64,000 nt of DNA from Halichondria panicea (GCF_963675165.1 NC_087393.1:4469502-4533501), one strand, 5' to 3'. Shown: positions 26,301 through 38,897, counted from the stretch's first letter. Notes: generated by a model not told the origin, from the letters alone. Numbers and translations are program-made.

Positions 26301-29300
26301 GTGCAGCCAGACGGTCAAGGTGCAAGGTCATTCAACAGGTACAGTGTAACACCCAGCTCATTGCTCTACCCTGGTCTTATAGAGCTACGTGTATATAATA
26401 TTGCAGATTCAATGTGCGTGTCATATCTCACATACAGTATGCGTGGATGTGGCAGTTGAAACAATGAATTCTATTGGCAATTTTACCTGTATTATTAGTG
26501 ACAGCTGTTGGACATTTTATTCACGCACACACACTCCTACAGAATGCAGTCATTCCGTCGCTCTGTTCGTCAGTCGTTTCGTCGCCGTACCGGTACCTCG
26601 GTTACCCTTGACGACCGCAAGAAAATCGCGACCTCTCTAAATTTGGAGGATGGGAACAAGGTCAAAGGTCACAGGAAACGTGCCGCTACCGAACCAGCCT
26701 CTGATCTCAGTCCAGCACATGCAGGGGGACTACAGGTAAGGGATTATAACGTGCACGAATACTTTACCGATTATAATTATAGTGTCATTTTTAATGGTTT
26801 ATGTATACAAATATGCCCTCTCCACTGTCATGGTAACGCTTGTTTTTTCACACCCAGGTTCAACCTGACCAGGCTGGCTTCGTGACTCATATTTGTTTTG
26901 CGGAGACCCATGTGACAGGGGGTGGTCCCCAGGCGAGTTTGTGGGTGTCGACAAAGGGATCCTCGGTGATCCGCTACTCCCTCACCATTCCTGAGCCAGC
27001 AGAGAGACTCTCTCAGATCAACAGGGCACTTGTCGCAGGTACGTGCATTCGTTGTTTTCGTAGAGTTACACTAGCAGTCATCTTGTCTCTTTCATGTATC
27101 TTCATAGTCATGTCATTCTTAAACAAAATCGAGCCTTTTTTCATAATAATTATAGGCAGTGAGTTTCCTACATGTATATCAGGAGGTACGACAATCGTGC
27201 GCCTGAAGCTGCTCTTTAGAGTATGCTGACTCAGCAAAATTCAGTGATACTTTAGGCGTACGCACGTCATACCTCCTCTGGTACTATATCTGTTACCCAT
27301 GGATTTACTGATCTTTACCAAACCAACTATTCCCCCTCTTGCAGGCAAGGACTACTCCTTGCTGCATGCTGCCCCTATAGTGGGCGTGTTCCTGCTGGAT
27401 CATGAGGGGATTCCCCTCCCAGACCCATACGAGGTGGAAGCGCGGTCGATTCCCATGCCGGACATGCGCCACCCTCACTTTGCCGTCATTGTCTCCCAGG
27501 AACAGATCAAGATTGTGGGTCTCCCCGGAATGAGACAAAAGAAGAAAGAAAAGGTGAGAATTGAAGTACATACATGTAGCTAGTAAGAATACATAAGTAT
27601 ACCAATTTTCAAGCAAAATCTATATCTTTGTGCCCCCCCCCCCCCCAAGGTGTATTTTAACCTGTCACAAAAGCATACCGTGTGATAGACATCCCTAGGA
27701 GTTGCTGATTGTAGCATTGCCGTTTGAAATTGGGTGATGCAAACTTGCAAACTAAGTTACGAGCCATCAAAGACAGAGCCCTTGAACATCGCTAAAACCT
27801 TAAAGAAGGCCTGCCCCAAAATGTTGTCATACTTGTACCATTTAATAGACCCATTTACTTAACGGATACCCTGTCTGGTCTCCCAGGTAACGGACCGTAT
27901 GAACGAGCGAATCAGTCGAGCGTGGTTGTTGAGGGTGAAAGTGGCAGCTGCTCCGGTTGGTGTACATCGAGACTGGAACCCCGCCCTAGCCGTCCTCACG
28001 TCTGCAGGGGACCTCTTTATCTACTCTCTCCCAGACCTCACTCTGTGCTTCAGAGAGGAAGACTTCATTCCCGCCTCTGACCAAAAGTGAGCAATTAAAG
28101 AAGCAATTTGAACTTCTATTCGCATTTTAGCTGCATGAAAAAAGTGTAAATTTAACAGAGTTAGTAACTCTGTTAAATTATTATCCATAAACTGGTCTGC
28201 TATACCGTATTACTAGAATGTTGTGCTGGTGAAAAACCTTTGCGAATGAGCCAAATCAGCAGAAAACATGACCCTTTGCGATCTAACTATTGCGTTCTGG
28301 CAAGGATTGTGTGTATTTACTAGTAATAATTATGCCTCGGTGCGCATGCGCAAGCAAGGTATACAGTAGTGTGTTTGTGTGTGTCTGTGTAGACTGCTAC
28401 AGCTGCTCAAGGATCAATGAAGTGCAAGTAAGAGTTTCTATAGGCTTCTAGTCATGTTTTCTTGGATTTTGATTCATGGATTTGCAAAATAATGCTTCGT
28501 TCTCGAGTTTTGCTTACTTGGAATGCCATTGCAGCCTTATCAGAAGAGCACGTAGCCAAACTTGTTTACCGAGTGTTGCTACTCTACTTAGTACACTAGA
28601 ACGCTAGCTATTGGTAAGTGAGAAGAGAGCTGCAAGGCTCTGCTGATGGCAGCCATTAATTTTAGACTTGAGCTTTTTGCATCAATCGTTTTTAACAACA
28701 ATCATGGTCGATCATTACCCACTCTTTGAGTTTGCATGCAGCAAATTAAAAATGTTCATCATGTGTATAAAATTAAACTATTAGTAGCTTTATGTTATGT
28801 AGATTTGGCATCTCCACCGAGGCATCAGCACCTGCGGTGCTTCATTTATTTTGCGGATTTTATTATTACGAATTGATCAACCATCGCAAAGTTCGCAAAT
28901 GTTTGATGCTCGCAAAACCTAGTAATACGGTATAACAGATAAATATGTCTCCTGTAAAGCATTTGAGCACACTCATTAAAATTTTCACCTTGCATTTCCT
29001 AGTCGGCCATTTAACCCCTCCCCCTCCCTCCACCCACTCATTTAACTCCTTCACCCACTTCAGGGCCCTCCATTCTGCCACCATGTCGTTAAGCGGTGAA
29101 GCACTCCACTTAAAGTCATTCTCTGAGCTCGAGAGGTCTCTGCTCTGCTCCTATGGATTGTGAGTGACCTCCTTGCACTGTACACATGTGTCATGCATTG
29201 TGTATTGTGTGCATGTGTGCACTGTACTAGTATACCGGTGTATTTGCATGTGCACTGTACACACGTGTGCATGCACTCTCTGCATGTAGTATTGGAGACG

Positions 29301-32300
29301 TGTGTGTAGTGTGACATCTGTGCCCAATGCATGTACGTACTGACTACTGTAATTCACATGGGGACTCTTCATACTGCTGTAAATAAAGATTTACCTTTTA
29401 TGGTCCGAGTAGAAACAAAATATGTAACCTTTTGGGACTAAAAATGATTATTCCCAGGAATACGTTTGTTGTGTACATGCTGCGTTGCTCTGGTTTCACA
29501 TAAGATTACAAATGTGCTGTTAATATGGAAATACATGCATTGTGCAATATAGCTATCTACTGTATCTAGCTGTGCTCTATATAGCTAGACTAGCGTTCCT
29601 TTGGCTGGGTTTATCTGCCTTGTACCCACTGACTCCGCCCTCCTCGATCCTCCACCCTCCACCCACTCGGATACACTCTGCAGATGCTTTCTCTTGGGTA
29701 GCTCAATGTACGTATATTCATGTTTGTCCAGGTCCGCCGCTAGCGAGGTGGTATTTCTCGAGTATTTGAAGTTGGAGTGCAGTGTTTGCATATTGAATGC
29801 ACTTGCACTGGGGTATGGGATTCTTGGTAGTGACTGTCTCCCAGGACGGTACATGTCACCATGGTAACTTAGGGGGGAAGGCTTACCTCTTCTCTGTGTG
29901 TATGCTGAATTTGATCTTGTTGATACATCGTCAATACTGAACGAGTGACCGACTTGTTGCCTGTGTAGGTTACTACGTCTGTTTGTGAAGAACCTCATAT
30001 CCACGTGATAATCCTCGTGACTATCATCAGCTCTAGAGGTACTGCCATCTTGAGACAAGCTCGCTTCTTCGTGAACTTGTTGACTTCCTCGACTGGTACT
30101 TAGTAATCTGCTCTGGTTAAGACTTTCCATGATAAAATAGCCATCATCGTCTTCCGAGTCTGTTCGTGACAGAACCTTCTCCTCGCTTGGTTTAGCAATC
30201 GGACCTAGCCCTTCATTGACATAATCGTCTTCATCTATACTTTCTCCACTTTTAGTTTCTATATTCGTCTCGTGTGTTGGTAGCGCTTGATTGAATGTGC
30301 TAGCTTTAGCTTGAAGACGCTCGCCTGACAACTTGCTACTCACTGGACCAAGACCTTCGTTCACGTAATCCTCTTCGCTCTCACTCAAAGCTTTGCTTGT
30401 CTCTGGAAGGACTACTCCAGTTGGTCTAGGAAGGTTCCACTCCTCCCATAGGCAGTACCCTTCATCGTCAGATGTGTCATTAGTTGGTGGTTTCTTTGCA
30501 CTATTAGTAGGAGCTTCTGTAGCCAGAGTGCTTTCAGTTATTTCGTCTTTTTTAGTGTTTGTTTTTGATGCACTGTGTGATGAAAGATGTGCTGTAGCGG
30601 AAGACTCCTCATTTGCTGTAGCGGAAGACTCCTCATTTGCTGTAGTCTCTGTCGTCACTGGTTGACTATATAAATTCTTCATCAATGAAATATGATCGTC
30701 TGTTAGAGCATGTAGTTTCAATTTAGGGACCCATTCTTGCGGTGTGTAGTTATGGTCTTCACTATCAGCATCACTGTAGTCTCTGCTCACCACATCTTCG
30801 TACTCCATTGCCTTCAGTCGAGGATTGGTCGTATCCAAACTGGTTCTGGTACGCACAAGCTCTATAGCTATTGGTCGGCTTGTCTTCTTGTACCCTGTGA
30901 GTCTGGGTCCAGTTAGAGTAGCAACGTTGTGTGAGGTGTGGTCTAAAGTGGGACGGGTCACGGGTAGGCTGTACGGCAGGGAAGTGGGCGGGGCTGTCCT
31001 GTCGGGGAGTGAGGTAATGCTTTCGTAGACCTGACTAGTTGTTGTCGCAGAAGTTTTTTGACCCTCTGTAGGAACACAGTTTTATAATCAATATAGTGCA
31101 CCTGATCTAGTGTAGAGCATAATCATGTACTGCTAAAATTATTGCATGTGAGTATCTTAGTAGGATTTTAGTTTGACAGTAACTGTGCAATTTGTGTATG
31201 CTAGCTAGTACTCATTTATTAGTGGAGTTTGAAATTAAGTATGTACACTCAATTTATGCCTGTATCTCTAAGTTTTTGTGTAGTACATTTATCTACAAAG
31301 TAAATTTATCGAGAGTCTTTACTTGTCGTCATTTCCTTGATTAACTGAAAGTCTATAATTATTTCTAAAGCGGTGTGTACATTACACTTGCCTGTATCTC
31401 TAGTCCTCCTTGAGAGTCGGTTGCTCCTTTTCGTAGTCATCACACACACTATGATAGTAATGATGACTATCACTATGACCACCCCTGGGGCAAGGGAGAC
31501 TGCGGCCAGTCCTACAGCTAGTCCCACGATGGACTCATCGCTGGGAGTCTGGGTAGTTATCATCTCACTGGTGGCCATCTCTGTAGTAGCCATTCTAGAA
31601 ACAACGTTATTAGTGTAATTTGAGCATTACGCACTGCACTGTTACGTGCATCACTTGATGACTTAAACTTTAATGAGTTTGTTTAACAATTAACAGGAAA
31701 AATGAAGTATTTCATGAAATACATGACGAGCACCGCATGCATACACTATCTGTGTTATTGTTGTGTAATTTCTCACTTGTATCATAAACTCGGAGTTGAT
31801 AACTTTCGGTTTGCTACTAAGAGATGCAGTCCTGCGTGGATAAGAGTAGTTGTTGTTTTGTGTGAGTTAAGCGAGAATTTGTCCCATCTGATATTGTCAG
31901 TTTAGAAAGCTGAATTCCCAGTACAACATTCGACTAGTGACCGTGCACATGTTGATTCAGGTGTATACCATTTTCAGATTCATCAATAATTCGGACCCAA
32001 ACATTCTGTTTTTGAATGAAAATCATGACTTAATTAATATTATACCCCACTTGGGGTCTGTATCATAGCAACTGGGTGGGGTTTAGCTACCATAAACTCT
32101 GCATTCCTCATAAACTCCCTTGCCTTGACGGCGCGCACTGATTTTATACTACATGTAGATCTACACAGCCAAAAGAGAGCTAGACATTAATTGTTGGCAA
32201 GGGTAGGACAGATGGGTGAGGCTCGCTAAACACCAGGAAGACTGGAGAAACGGTGGGGCTCACTGCTTAGACATGGACAAGTTAGTGCGTGGAGCTAGAA

Positions 32301-35300
32301 GCTTAGCATTGGCTACAAGCTATACGCACAAGCTTTTTGTTAGTTTTTGAGACTGTTAGCTAGTTTTATCCAGGGTAAGGTAGCTTAGTAGCAAGTATTT
32401 TTCATTCTAGTGGGTATATAACATTTATTGTCCACTACATTTGAATTTACGGCAACGTAAACCATCCTTGGCTTCTATTGAAGGGTGTGTTTAAATCAAC
32501 AATCACAATTACACCTACTGACACACTTACTGACCCAAAATACCTGCTACCCACAATTACTACGATTTGTCATTAGACACCTATAATTTCATGCTAACTT
32601 GTCTTTAGACTTTAGACACAAATGGATGCCTCTAACTCTCCCACCCCACACACACACACACACACACACAGCTCATTCCACACGGCCATGCTGCCCAGTC
32701 TATTCCAGTTCGAGGGCTCCACCATACCAGTGCACTCTACCCGAAGGTCCAGCACTCGAGGCAGGGGACAGGTAAAGCATTTCAGTGCATGTACAACACA
32801 GATATAACTGCAGTACCCAACACATTGATCATTCCTGTGCTGAACATTCTCCATATAGCAAGCTTAAATGTCCGACCTTGCATTTTCTCAGAACAACCAT
32901 TAAATTATATTTTAAAGGATTACCTAATTGTTAATGTTCGAGAACAGTACATTGTACATGCGTATGAGAGAGTACCCCCTCACCCCCAACAGGTTGTCGT
33001 GGCAGAGGTGGCTCCCTCTGATGAGCCAGCTGGAGATGAGGAGGGGAGGTCGACCACACCCAAACAGGAAGGACCTGAAGGTGTGTTGCTGCTCATGTAG
33101 TGTGTGGGTGGGAAATTATAATATGTGTTTGCATGCTATGGCATCACTAGCTTGTTGCCATGGCACCACCTCCAACTGCACCCCTCCCTTTGGCAAGTGG
33201 TCCACTTGACACTGTGGCCCGGTCCTCACTATGAATTAATGCAATTTTAAGCTCATACAACTTTCCACTCTCATCTCTCTTTAGGTGGGGCTGACATAGA
33301 TGCGTTGTTAATTGTCTGTGAGGTTTCTTACTCTCACAGAGCTTTGAATATAGCATTGTACATATTCAGTTTACATTGATGTAGACTGTAATACGCATGT
33401 TTTGCTTAAAATCACATTAATTTATAGAACAGGTGTGTGTATTCTTTAATTGTTTAAAATTAGTCCCATTCGCTATCTCTAGTAAACATTAGCTCACATC
33501 CCGTACATCTCAACTCTATCCTAGATCCACACAATGGTGATTTCTCCTTTGCCCTTTTGTCGTCGCGGCTAGTCATGTTTGTTGTGTCTTGAGGTCGTCC
33601 AAACACGCACCTCATCCTGTTGGTCCTGTCTTTGTGTACGGGCAGTACCTATAGTCATTGTATGCATTCTTGCGTCTACGTGTCATCCAAACCTTACTTT
33701 GTTGTGTGTGTACACTAGCTGTGGATAAACTGACTCCATGTTGAATAACAATGAGTTGTTGATATGAGCAGTATTGAATGTAGCGCCTACAGCTGCTCTT
33801 ATAAAGCTTAGCTCTGCCAGTTTAGCTCATTTGAGAAGTTAGGATTGGAATTTTGTTTGGCTACTAGTAAAAACAAAGCTGAAAAGGAAGAATGAGTGTG
33901 GCTTTCTGTAAGTTGAAGTTATACATGTATCATATAATGCTTAGTGTGTACTGGTCTACAGCTTAGCTAGCTTACATATTCATACTTTAATATATATATA
34001 TGTTTTGATTATTTTGTTGGCTGGTGTACGTGTTAACAGTTCATATAAGAGTTTGTGTTACTTTTGCTACTGCTTTGAAGTTACCCTCCCTAGCTTAACT
34101 TGTGTTGTGGGTGGGAGGCCATTACCCTGAGTACTGCCACCCACACAGAGAGTTGCATCTTCTCTTGTAACTTATCGTAGCGTATGTTGAGTATTTTGGA
34201 GCTGTGCAAACGCTTACCTGTATATATATGCACAACAGAAAGTTCTCTATAAATTATAGAGAACTTTTTGTAATCGATCTAGGTATAGACTCACTCAGAC
34301 TAAAAGTACTTTATATATATCGGACTTATATAGCGTTACATAGACAATCATTGAATGGCCATAACTTTAGTTCTTTAGTTTCGTTTGTTCAATAACGTTA
34401 ATTTAGAGAAAGGCCTTTTAGATAATGTGTTAAAATCAAAAGTCTATTTTTGGCCTGTTTTGATATAGCCCATGATATAGCCCATGATAAAAAAAATTAT
34501 TGCCTGTTCCAAATTTGGTATTACCATCTGAAGGGGCTCCTCCTAAGCTTTCAGAAAATCATAAAATCGTTGAATTTGGATCACCAGAACTCTAGTTACA
34601 GAGCTGATTCTATTACTTTCAAAATGAAAGGGATCGAATTGTGTCTATATATCCCATCTACACCTTTCATGCATAATTAACCTATCATTGTGTCATTGTA
34701 TCAAAGTGCACCATAATCATTGTTAATGAGATTTGTTATCTAGCTCCCTCCCTTAAACCTTTTGGCTGGTACTGTCCGTGTGTGTAGTACTTGTGCTACG
34801 AGTCTCATTGTGTGGGTGCATGTGTAGCATTGTCATAGCCAAATGCCTCTCCTTTTATAACACACACCATTATGCATTTCAATAGCTTGTCTGTGTTCAA
34901 TGCATTCTAAAAGTGAGAAAGTTGCTTCAGTACTAGTTACACATTGCAACACACCTAGTAAGCCTGAGAGATTACCTGCTGCTGGTAGCTAGCCAGAGAG
35001 TGTCTTCCTGTTGTGTTGAATAGCTCTACAGTAGTTAGTTAGTTAGTTAGTTAGTGTGTGGTGCTGCCTCATAAGCAGCTGCATCAGTTAACATCTGTGC
35101 TGAGTGTCAGTATTGATAGTATGTTTTCGTATCTTTCTTGCTGCTGTGGGGGATCTAAAGGTAGAGTTATGTCTACTCTGTGATTTTCAGAACACTTAGT
35201 TTTGTTGAAGTATGTCTGTATCTCTGTTTAGTTGACTGGAATGCCCCTACCTGTACAGTACCTACCTGTACAATATCATCATCCTTGCCTCATTGCATTC

Positions 35301-35325
35301 ACCACTAGCTCTCTAACTATCCCCC

Positions 35326-35415
<90 letters not shown>

Positions 35416-35956
35416 TGCACCAGTAGAGAAGCTGGCAGAATCTCCAGTGAGTGCCCCGCCCCCAGTGAGTGCCGCGCCCACTGCTCAACCATCCAATGGG
35501 GTGGTAGTCGATCTCGTTGATAGTGGGGTCAAGTCAGAAAGGTCAAAGTCCAAATCCAAGACCCCTGAGAGGGAGTCCACTAGATCAGCGTCGATTGGAG
35601 TGAACAGCAAGAGCTCTCGGTAAGTAGTCACCTTATATACATGCACAGCACTCTCCATTGGTCATAACTTGTATATAGTTGCTCTAGGAGCTACAAGTAT
35701 GATTGCCCCAGAGTCAGGTGATTATTCTCGGGCCTAAAATCAAGTTTATTTGACCTGTCCTATTTATTGAAAATAGGTCAGATCAAACGTTGTGAGGTGA
35801 TCACATGTTTGTGCATAATGATAGCTGCATGCTTATATTATTATGCATGGTTATATTGAGCCTTCCGATTTATTATTGTACACTACTTATGAACGCTACC
35901 TGTCAGTTACTCGCATTGTTGCTACACTGTACCTGCACACACCACACACACACACA

Positions 35957-36019
<63 letters not shown>

Positions 36020-36466
36020 TAAGTCAGGTGGCTCCAGCTCTAACTCAGATGACTCGAGCAGTGATAGTGACAGTGACGAGAGCTCTGACGATGACGACCT
36101 GCCCACCCCCAGGAAGGGGGAGGAGACTACATTCGGGAACCAGCTAGCCCTACATGTAGAGGTGAGTGACTGATCCAGCTAACACATTGTCCTGTAATAG
36201 TTGTGTCATGTGATGCTGTACTATACAATCCCCCATCATGCACACGCACACATTTTCCCATATACATCCACCCACTCAACCCCCGCCCCCACACACACAC
36301 ACATTCCCACCGTCCACCCACTTAACCCCCATCCCCCCACACACAAACACAGGACATTGGAGGTGGCAAAGAGCTGGACAACATCATTGCTTCGTCACTA
36401 CAGCAACTAGAGAGTGCTCGAGCTTTTTATGAACAAATGCAGGCTAGGGTTAAGAACACTGACTAA
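16577..36466 (+). CDS. LLGL: Lethal giant larvae homolog (LLGL)
   Basis: 21 exons, all in phase, 1148 aa: 16577-16648, 19296-19585, 20694-20837, 21883-22054, 22646-22769, 23385-23579, 23821-23899, 24119-24340, 24767-25076, 25804-25997, 26225-26338, 26543-26735, 26858-27038, 27345-27553, 27887-28086, 29064-29159, 32672-32771, 32993-33080, 35415-35619, 36017-36161, 36353-36466. LLGL is a cytoplasmic/cortical double beta-propeller protein that works against the Par6-aPKC complex in cell polarity. Hallmarks: GFPNSPTAF and AIGTKYGELRIYGRPGVEF near the N-terminus, WPPYRKVSSYDPF (about 480), VPAGFQ, and the basic aPKC-target loop MQSFRRSVRQSFRRR with Ser642, Ser646 and Ser650, spaced as in known LLGL proteins. 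There is no C-terminal R-SNARE, which excludes tomosyn. The C-terminus (about 995-1148) is Ser/Asp-rich and unlike family tails I know. Exon 10 may instead begin at 25813. Confidence 0.95.
17667..17845. mobile_element. Tigger-like MITE in LLGL intron 1
   Basis: Ends CAGTGGAACCCCT and AGAGGTTCCACTG are inverted; 179 bp, same family as 37193-37368. Confidence 0.75.
18677..18756. repeat. 40-bp tandem duplication
   Basis: Two exact neighbouring copies containing GTCAGTGATGTCCTGCTAAC, in LLGL intron 1. Confidence 0.95.
19171..19295. repeat. (CA)n microsatellite at LLGL exon 2 acceptor
   Basis: CA-rich tract with short CCCC and CAT interruptions; its last CACACAG is the splice acceptor of exon 2. 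Confidence 0.95.
19809..19938. mobile_element. TAGACACTGTTT inverted-repeat MITE
   Basis: Starts TAGACACTGTTTTGG, ends AACAGTGTCTA; 130 bp, in LLGL intron 2. Relatives at 45801-45931, 58938-59059 and a truncated one at 60003-60092 share the interior GTATCCCGA.. / GGGCTTCTAAAT blocks. Confidence 0.85.
20404..20596. mobile_element. ATACCATATAGCG-type MITE
   Basis: Inverted ends ATACCATATAGCGAGTAATT and CACCAGCAGATACGGTAT, in LLGL intron 2; same family as 4912-5078. Confidence 0.7.
20826..21040. repeat. tandem copies covering the LLGL exon 3 donor site
   Basis: CCACTGCACTGTGAGCACC spans the exon 3 donor (after 20837). Diverged copies follow at about 20878, 20942 and 21017, each repeating CTGCAYTGTGA plus CCTGTACTC.AGCTATGG, so three decoy donor sites lie just downstream. 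Confidence 0.75.
23188..23206. repeat. poly-G run
   Basis: About 19 consecutive G in LLGL intron 5. Similar homopolymers occur at 11522-11540 (G) and 27632-27647 (C). Lengths of such runs are unreliable in assemblies. Confidence 0.9.
25392..25803. repeat. minisatellite ending at LLGL exon 10 acceptor
   Basis: Some 15 units of TTAGTGTGTGATACATGCCC with variable C-runs and a longer variant containing GATATGTGATACATG. Each unit pairs a C-rich pyrimidine tract with TATTAG or TGTTAG, i.e. a splice-acceptor-like string. The last unit appears to supply the acceptor of LLGL exon 10. Confidence 0.95.
28147..28179. repeat. palindrome in LLGL intron 15
   Basis: ATTTAACAGAGTTA next to its inverse GTAACTCTGTTAAAT. 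Confidence 0.8.
28201..28934. mobile_element. ATACCGTATTACTAG-type inverted-repeat element
   Basis: Inverted ends TATACCGTATTACTAG and CTAGTAATACGGTATA bound about 730 bp of non-coding sequence in LLGL intron 15. Near-terminal GCGAA/TTCGC strings are also inverted. No transposase. Confidence 0.7.
29585..31593 (-). CDS. nested membrane protein with YVNEG tyrosine motifs
   Basis: Two exons on the minus strand, 31593-31392 and 31065-29585, 560 aa, lying wholly inside LLGL intron 16. The first exon codes a short Thr/Met-rich head (MATTEMATSEMITTQTPSDE), a transmembrane segment (about 22-52, VIVIVIITIIVCVM) and a basic stop-transfer KRSNRLSRRTR. The second codes a cytoplasmic tail of about 490 residues with EDYVNEGLGP twice, plus GYFIM, YEDV, YHVDM and TYIEL. 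YVN fits the pYxN consensus of Grb2-type SH2 domains. The intron donor is GC (CAG|GCAAGT), phase 1, followed by a normal AG. No ectodomain or signal-peptide exon was found upstream, so either the outside part is tiny or the 5' end is missing. It resembles the 43.7-64 kb cluster in layout and shares YVNEG with the 46.7-kb member. Function unknown. Confidence 0.72.
35329..35414. repeat. (CA)n at LLGL exon 19 acceptor
   Basis: About 40 CA units running straight into CACAG and exon 19. Confidence 0.95.
35938..36016. repeat. (CA)n at LLGL exon 20 acceptor
   Basis: CA tract with CCA interruptions whose final CACAG is the acceptor of exon 20. Confidence 0.95.
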
Positions 36467-36875
36467 TACTATTCGATTTTGTTACTGATACATTGTAGCA
36501 TTAGCTGAACATGTATACTGTTACTTTTTTATCCATTTCTCCCCTAAAAGCCACTCAAAACAATTAAATTAAGTAGATAATTATTTTAATTACGCATGCA
36601 TGCATGTACAGTACTATTTGTTTGTATTGTCGTGCTTATTATATTGTATAATATTGTGTTGCATTGTTTGTGAAGATATAAATTATATTCTTCTTTATTA
36701 ATGATCAACGATCGACTAGATTAATTTGCATACCATTGTATACATGTCAACAATAATTATAGTCATTGCAGCTGCATAATTATATAGTATACTTGTGAAA
36801 ATTAATGACGACATGCATGACTGACTTTGTACATTTTAATTAATAATTTAATAACTGCAAGTGGTTTCTGTGATT
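36467..36875. other. convergent intergenic, LLGL and ALG6 3' ends
   Basis: 410-bp tail-to-tail spacer. Possible polyadenylation signals: ATTAAA at 36563-36568 (plus, for LLGL) and ATTAAA on the minus strand at 36840-36835 (for ALG6). No other feature. Confidence 0.5.
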
Positions 36876-38824
36876 TTAATTCGTGTGTGTCTTGTTGCCA
36901 TAGAGATATTCTTTGCAACCTCGCACTCCGAGGGGGGGTGGTCCTCTGTGACCCCCCGTCAAGGTGAGGTACGAAAAATAAATAAGATAACCGAGAAATT
37001 GGATAAACGAGACAACGGAAATGAGTAGAGGGAAGATGTGAGGGAGTGAAGGTGGTGGGCGGAGGAGGTGTGATAGTGTGCAGAGTGTGAGGAGTGTGGA
37101 GAGCAGGAAGAGGACCTGTAGGAGGGGGAGGGGCAATTAATGTCATGTGATTAATATAGCAGCAAGGCAAATCCGAAAACAATAGAGAAATACAGTGGAA
37201 CCTCTCTATAACGGACACCTTTGGGAGCAATGTTCTGGCCTTTATACAGAGGTGGCCTTTGTTGAGAGGTTGTTTTGTACACAAACTGTTCATTTAGGAC
37301 CTGGGTGCCTGGCCGTTATATAGCAGCTGGCCTTTATTCAGTGGTGACTGTTAACAGAGGTTCCACTGTACTAGCCAAAGAACCTCTTACAATCGTCACA
37401 CACATAAATTAAGTGCATAGGAGAATTATGAAAAATAGCAAACAATTGAAAACATTGTATTTCCATAAGTACACTACTCGTATTCCTGTACAAACATATG
37501 TATTCACTCACCAACACTTTCACTTTCGATTCCATTAGAGGCATCTCCGTGTTGGTCCTATCCAGGAACAGGACGGAGAGGAGAGAGTAGAGACAACAGA
37601 GTGCCCACACGGCTAAGCACAGCTGGTCCTGAGTCAACAGCGGGTACATGCTGAAGGCAGCTGTCAGTTGGAAGGTGGTCGCTAGGAAAGGGTGGTGTGC
37701 TGTGAGCAGGCTCATAGGGAGGCAGGCCAACAGGATCGACTTCTCGTGGACTTGGAACGAAAAGAGGAAGAATGAAAGGGAGGAGGTCACCTGACGACGT
37801 GTGTGTGGGGGAGGGGGGGTCGTGTTTGGTTATAGCTCCATGTGGGAATAGTGTAAGCCATGAACACATGCACTCAATGCTACTGCTATCATAACTAAAT
37901 CTACAGTGTACATGCAAGTACACACGACTACAGATGTGTGTGTTGATAATCCTTACGTCCTGAATGCTTTCTTAACCGTATGATATTATACATTCACTTT
38001 ATAAAACAACACACACTCACACAACACACACTCCACACTCACACACACACTCACACACACTCACACACCCCACACTCACACACACACACTCCACACACAC
38101 TCACACACCCACACACTCCACACTCACACACACACTCCACACACTCCACACACTCACTCAGTCACTCACCCACTCACTCACTCAGTCACTTACCAGTGCT
38201 AATAGGAAGTTATAGGCACGAGGATACCACAGAAGATATAAAGACGATGGAAGGGCAGCCATTAAAGTCAAACCACCACTGACAAAAACCAGAGTTCCTT
38301 GAGAGATCTTCTGCCTCACTTTGACTAAAACTGAAACCGAGCACCAGAAATTGGCAACTTTGTCTTCAAACAGTCCTCTGTTGAATGGAAACAGTCTTCG
38401 AGCCACTTGTAGTACGCCTTCAATGCCTCGAGCTTGGAAGAACGGAAACCACAATACAGCAAACGTCAGTAAAACAACAAAACCAATTTTTAGCACATTA
38501 AACACTCCTCTCAAAGAAATGGTTGTTTTAGATCTCCTCTCTTTTTCGTGTTTAGTCTGGCCTTGAAACGACTTTCCGAGCAAGTAAAAGAAAAATGGCA
38601 GCGCGTGATAGAGTTCCATCTGCTTGTAGTTGAGGGCAAGAGAGAAAGCTATTGAGCCGAGCAAGTTATGGTCCGTAATGACACCGACGATGCCCCACAA
38701 GACGAGCCCCAGGCTGGCAGCGTTGTACTGGAAGTGACCGTAGTCTATGAGCAGGAGGCCAGGTTGAAGGAGAATCAAAAGTGCCAGCTTGGAGTTGAGA
38801 ATGCTCTGTGACTCCTGTGTGTGT

Positions 38825-38897
<73 letters not shown>

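Noticed and set aside
35232-36410. His/Thr repeat proteins around 35.3-36.4 kb
   Set aside because: Microsatellite translations overlapping LLGL exons 19-21 in wrong frames.
21869-36466. Tomosyn (STXBP5) instead of LLGL
   Set aside because: The aPKC-target loop and WPPYRKV block are LLGL-type and there is no C-terminal R-SNARE helix.
36802-37293. Pro-rich minus frame of 163 codons
   Set aside because: Wrong frame over the last ALG6 exon; the phase-0 frame from 37115 matches the ALG6 C-terminal helices.
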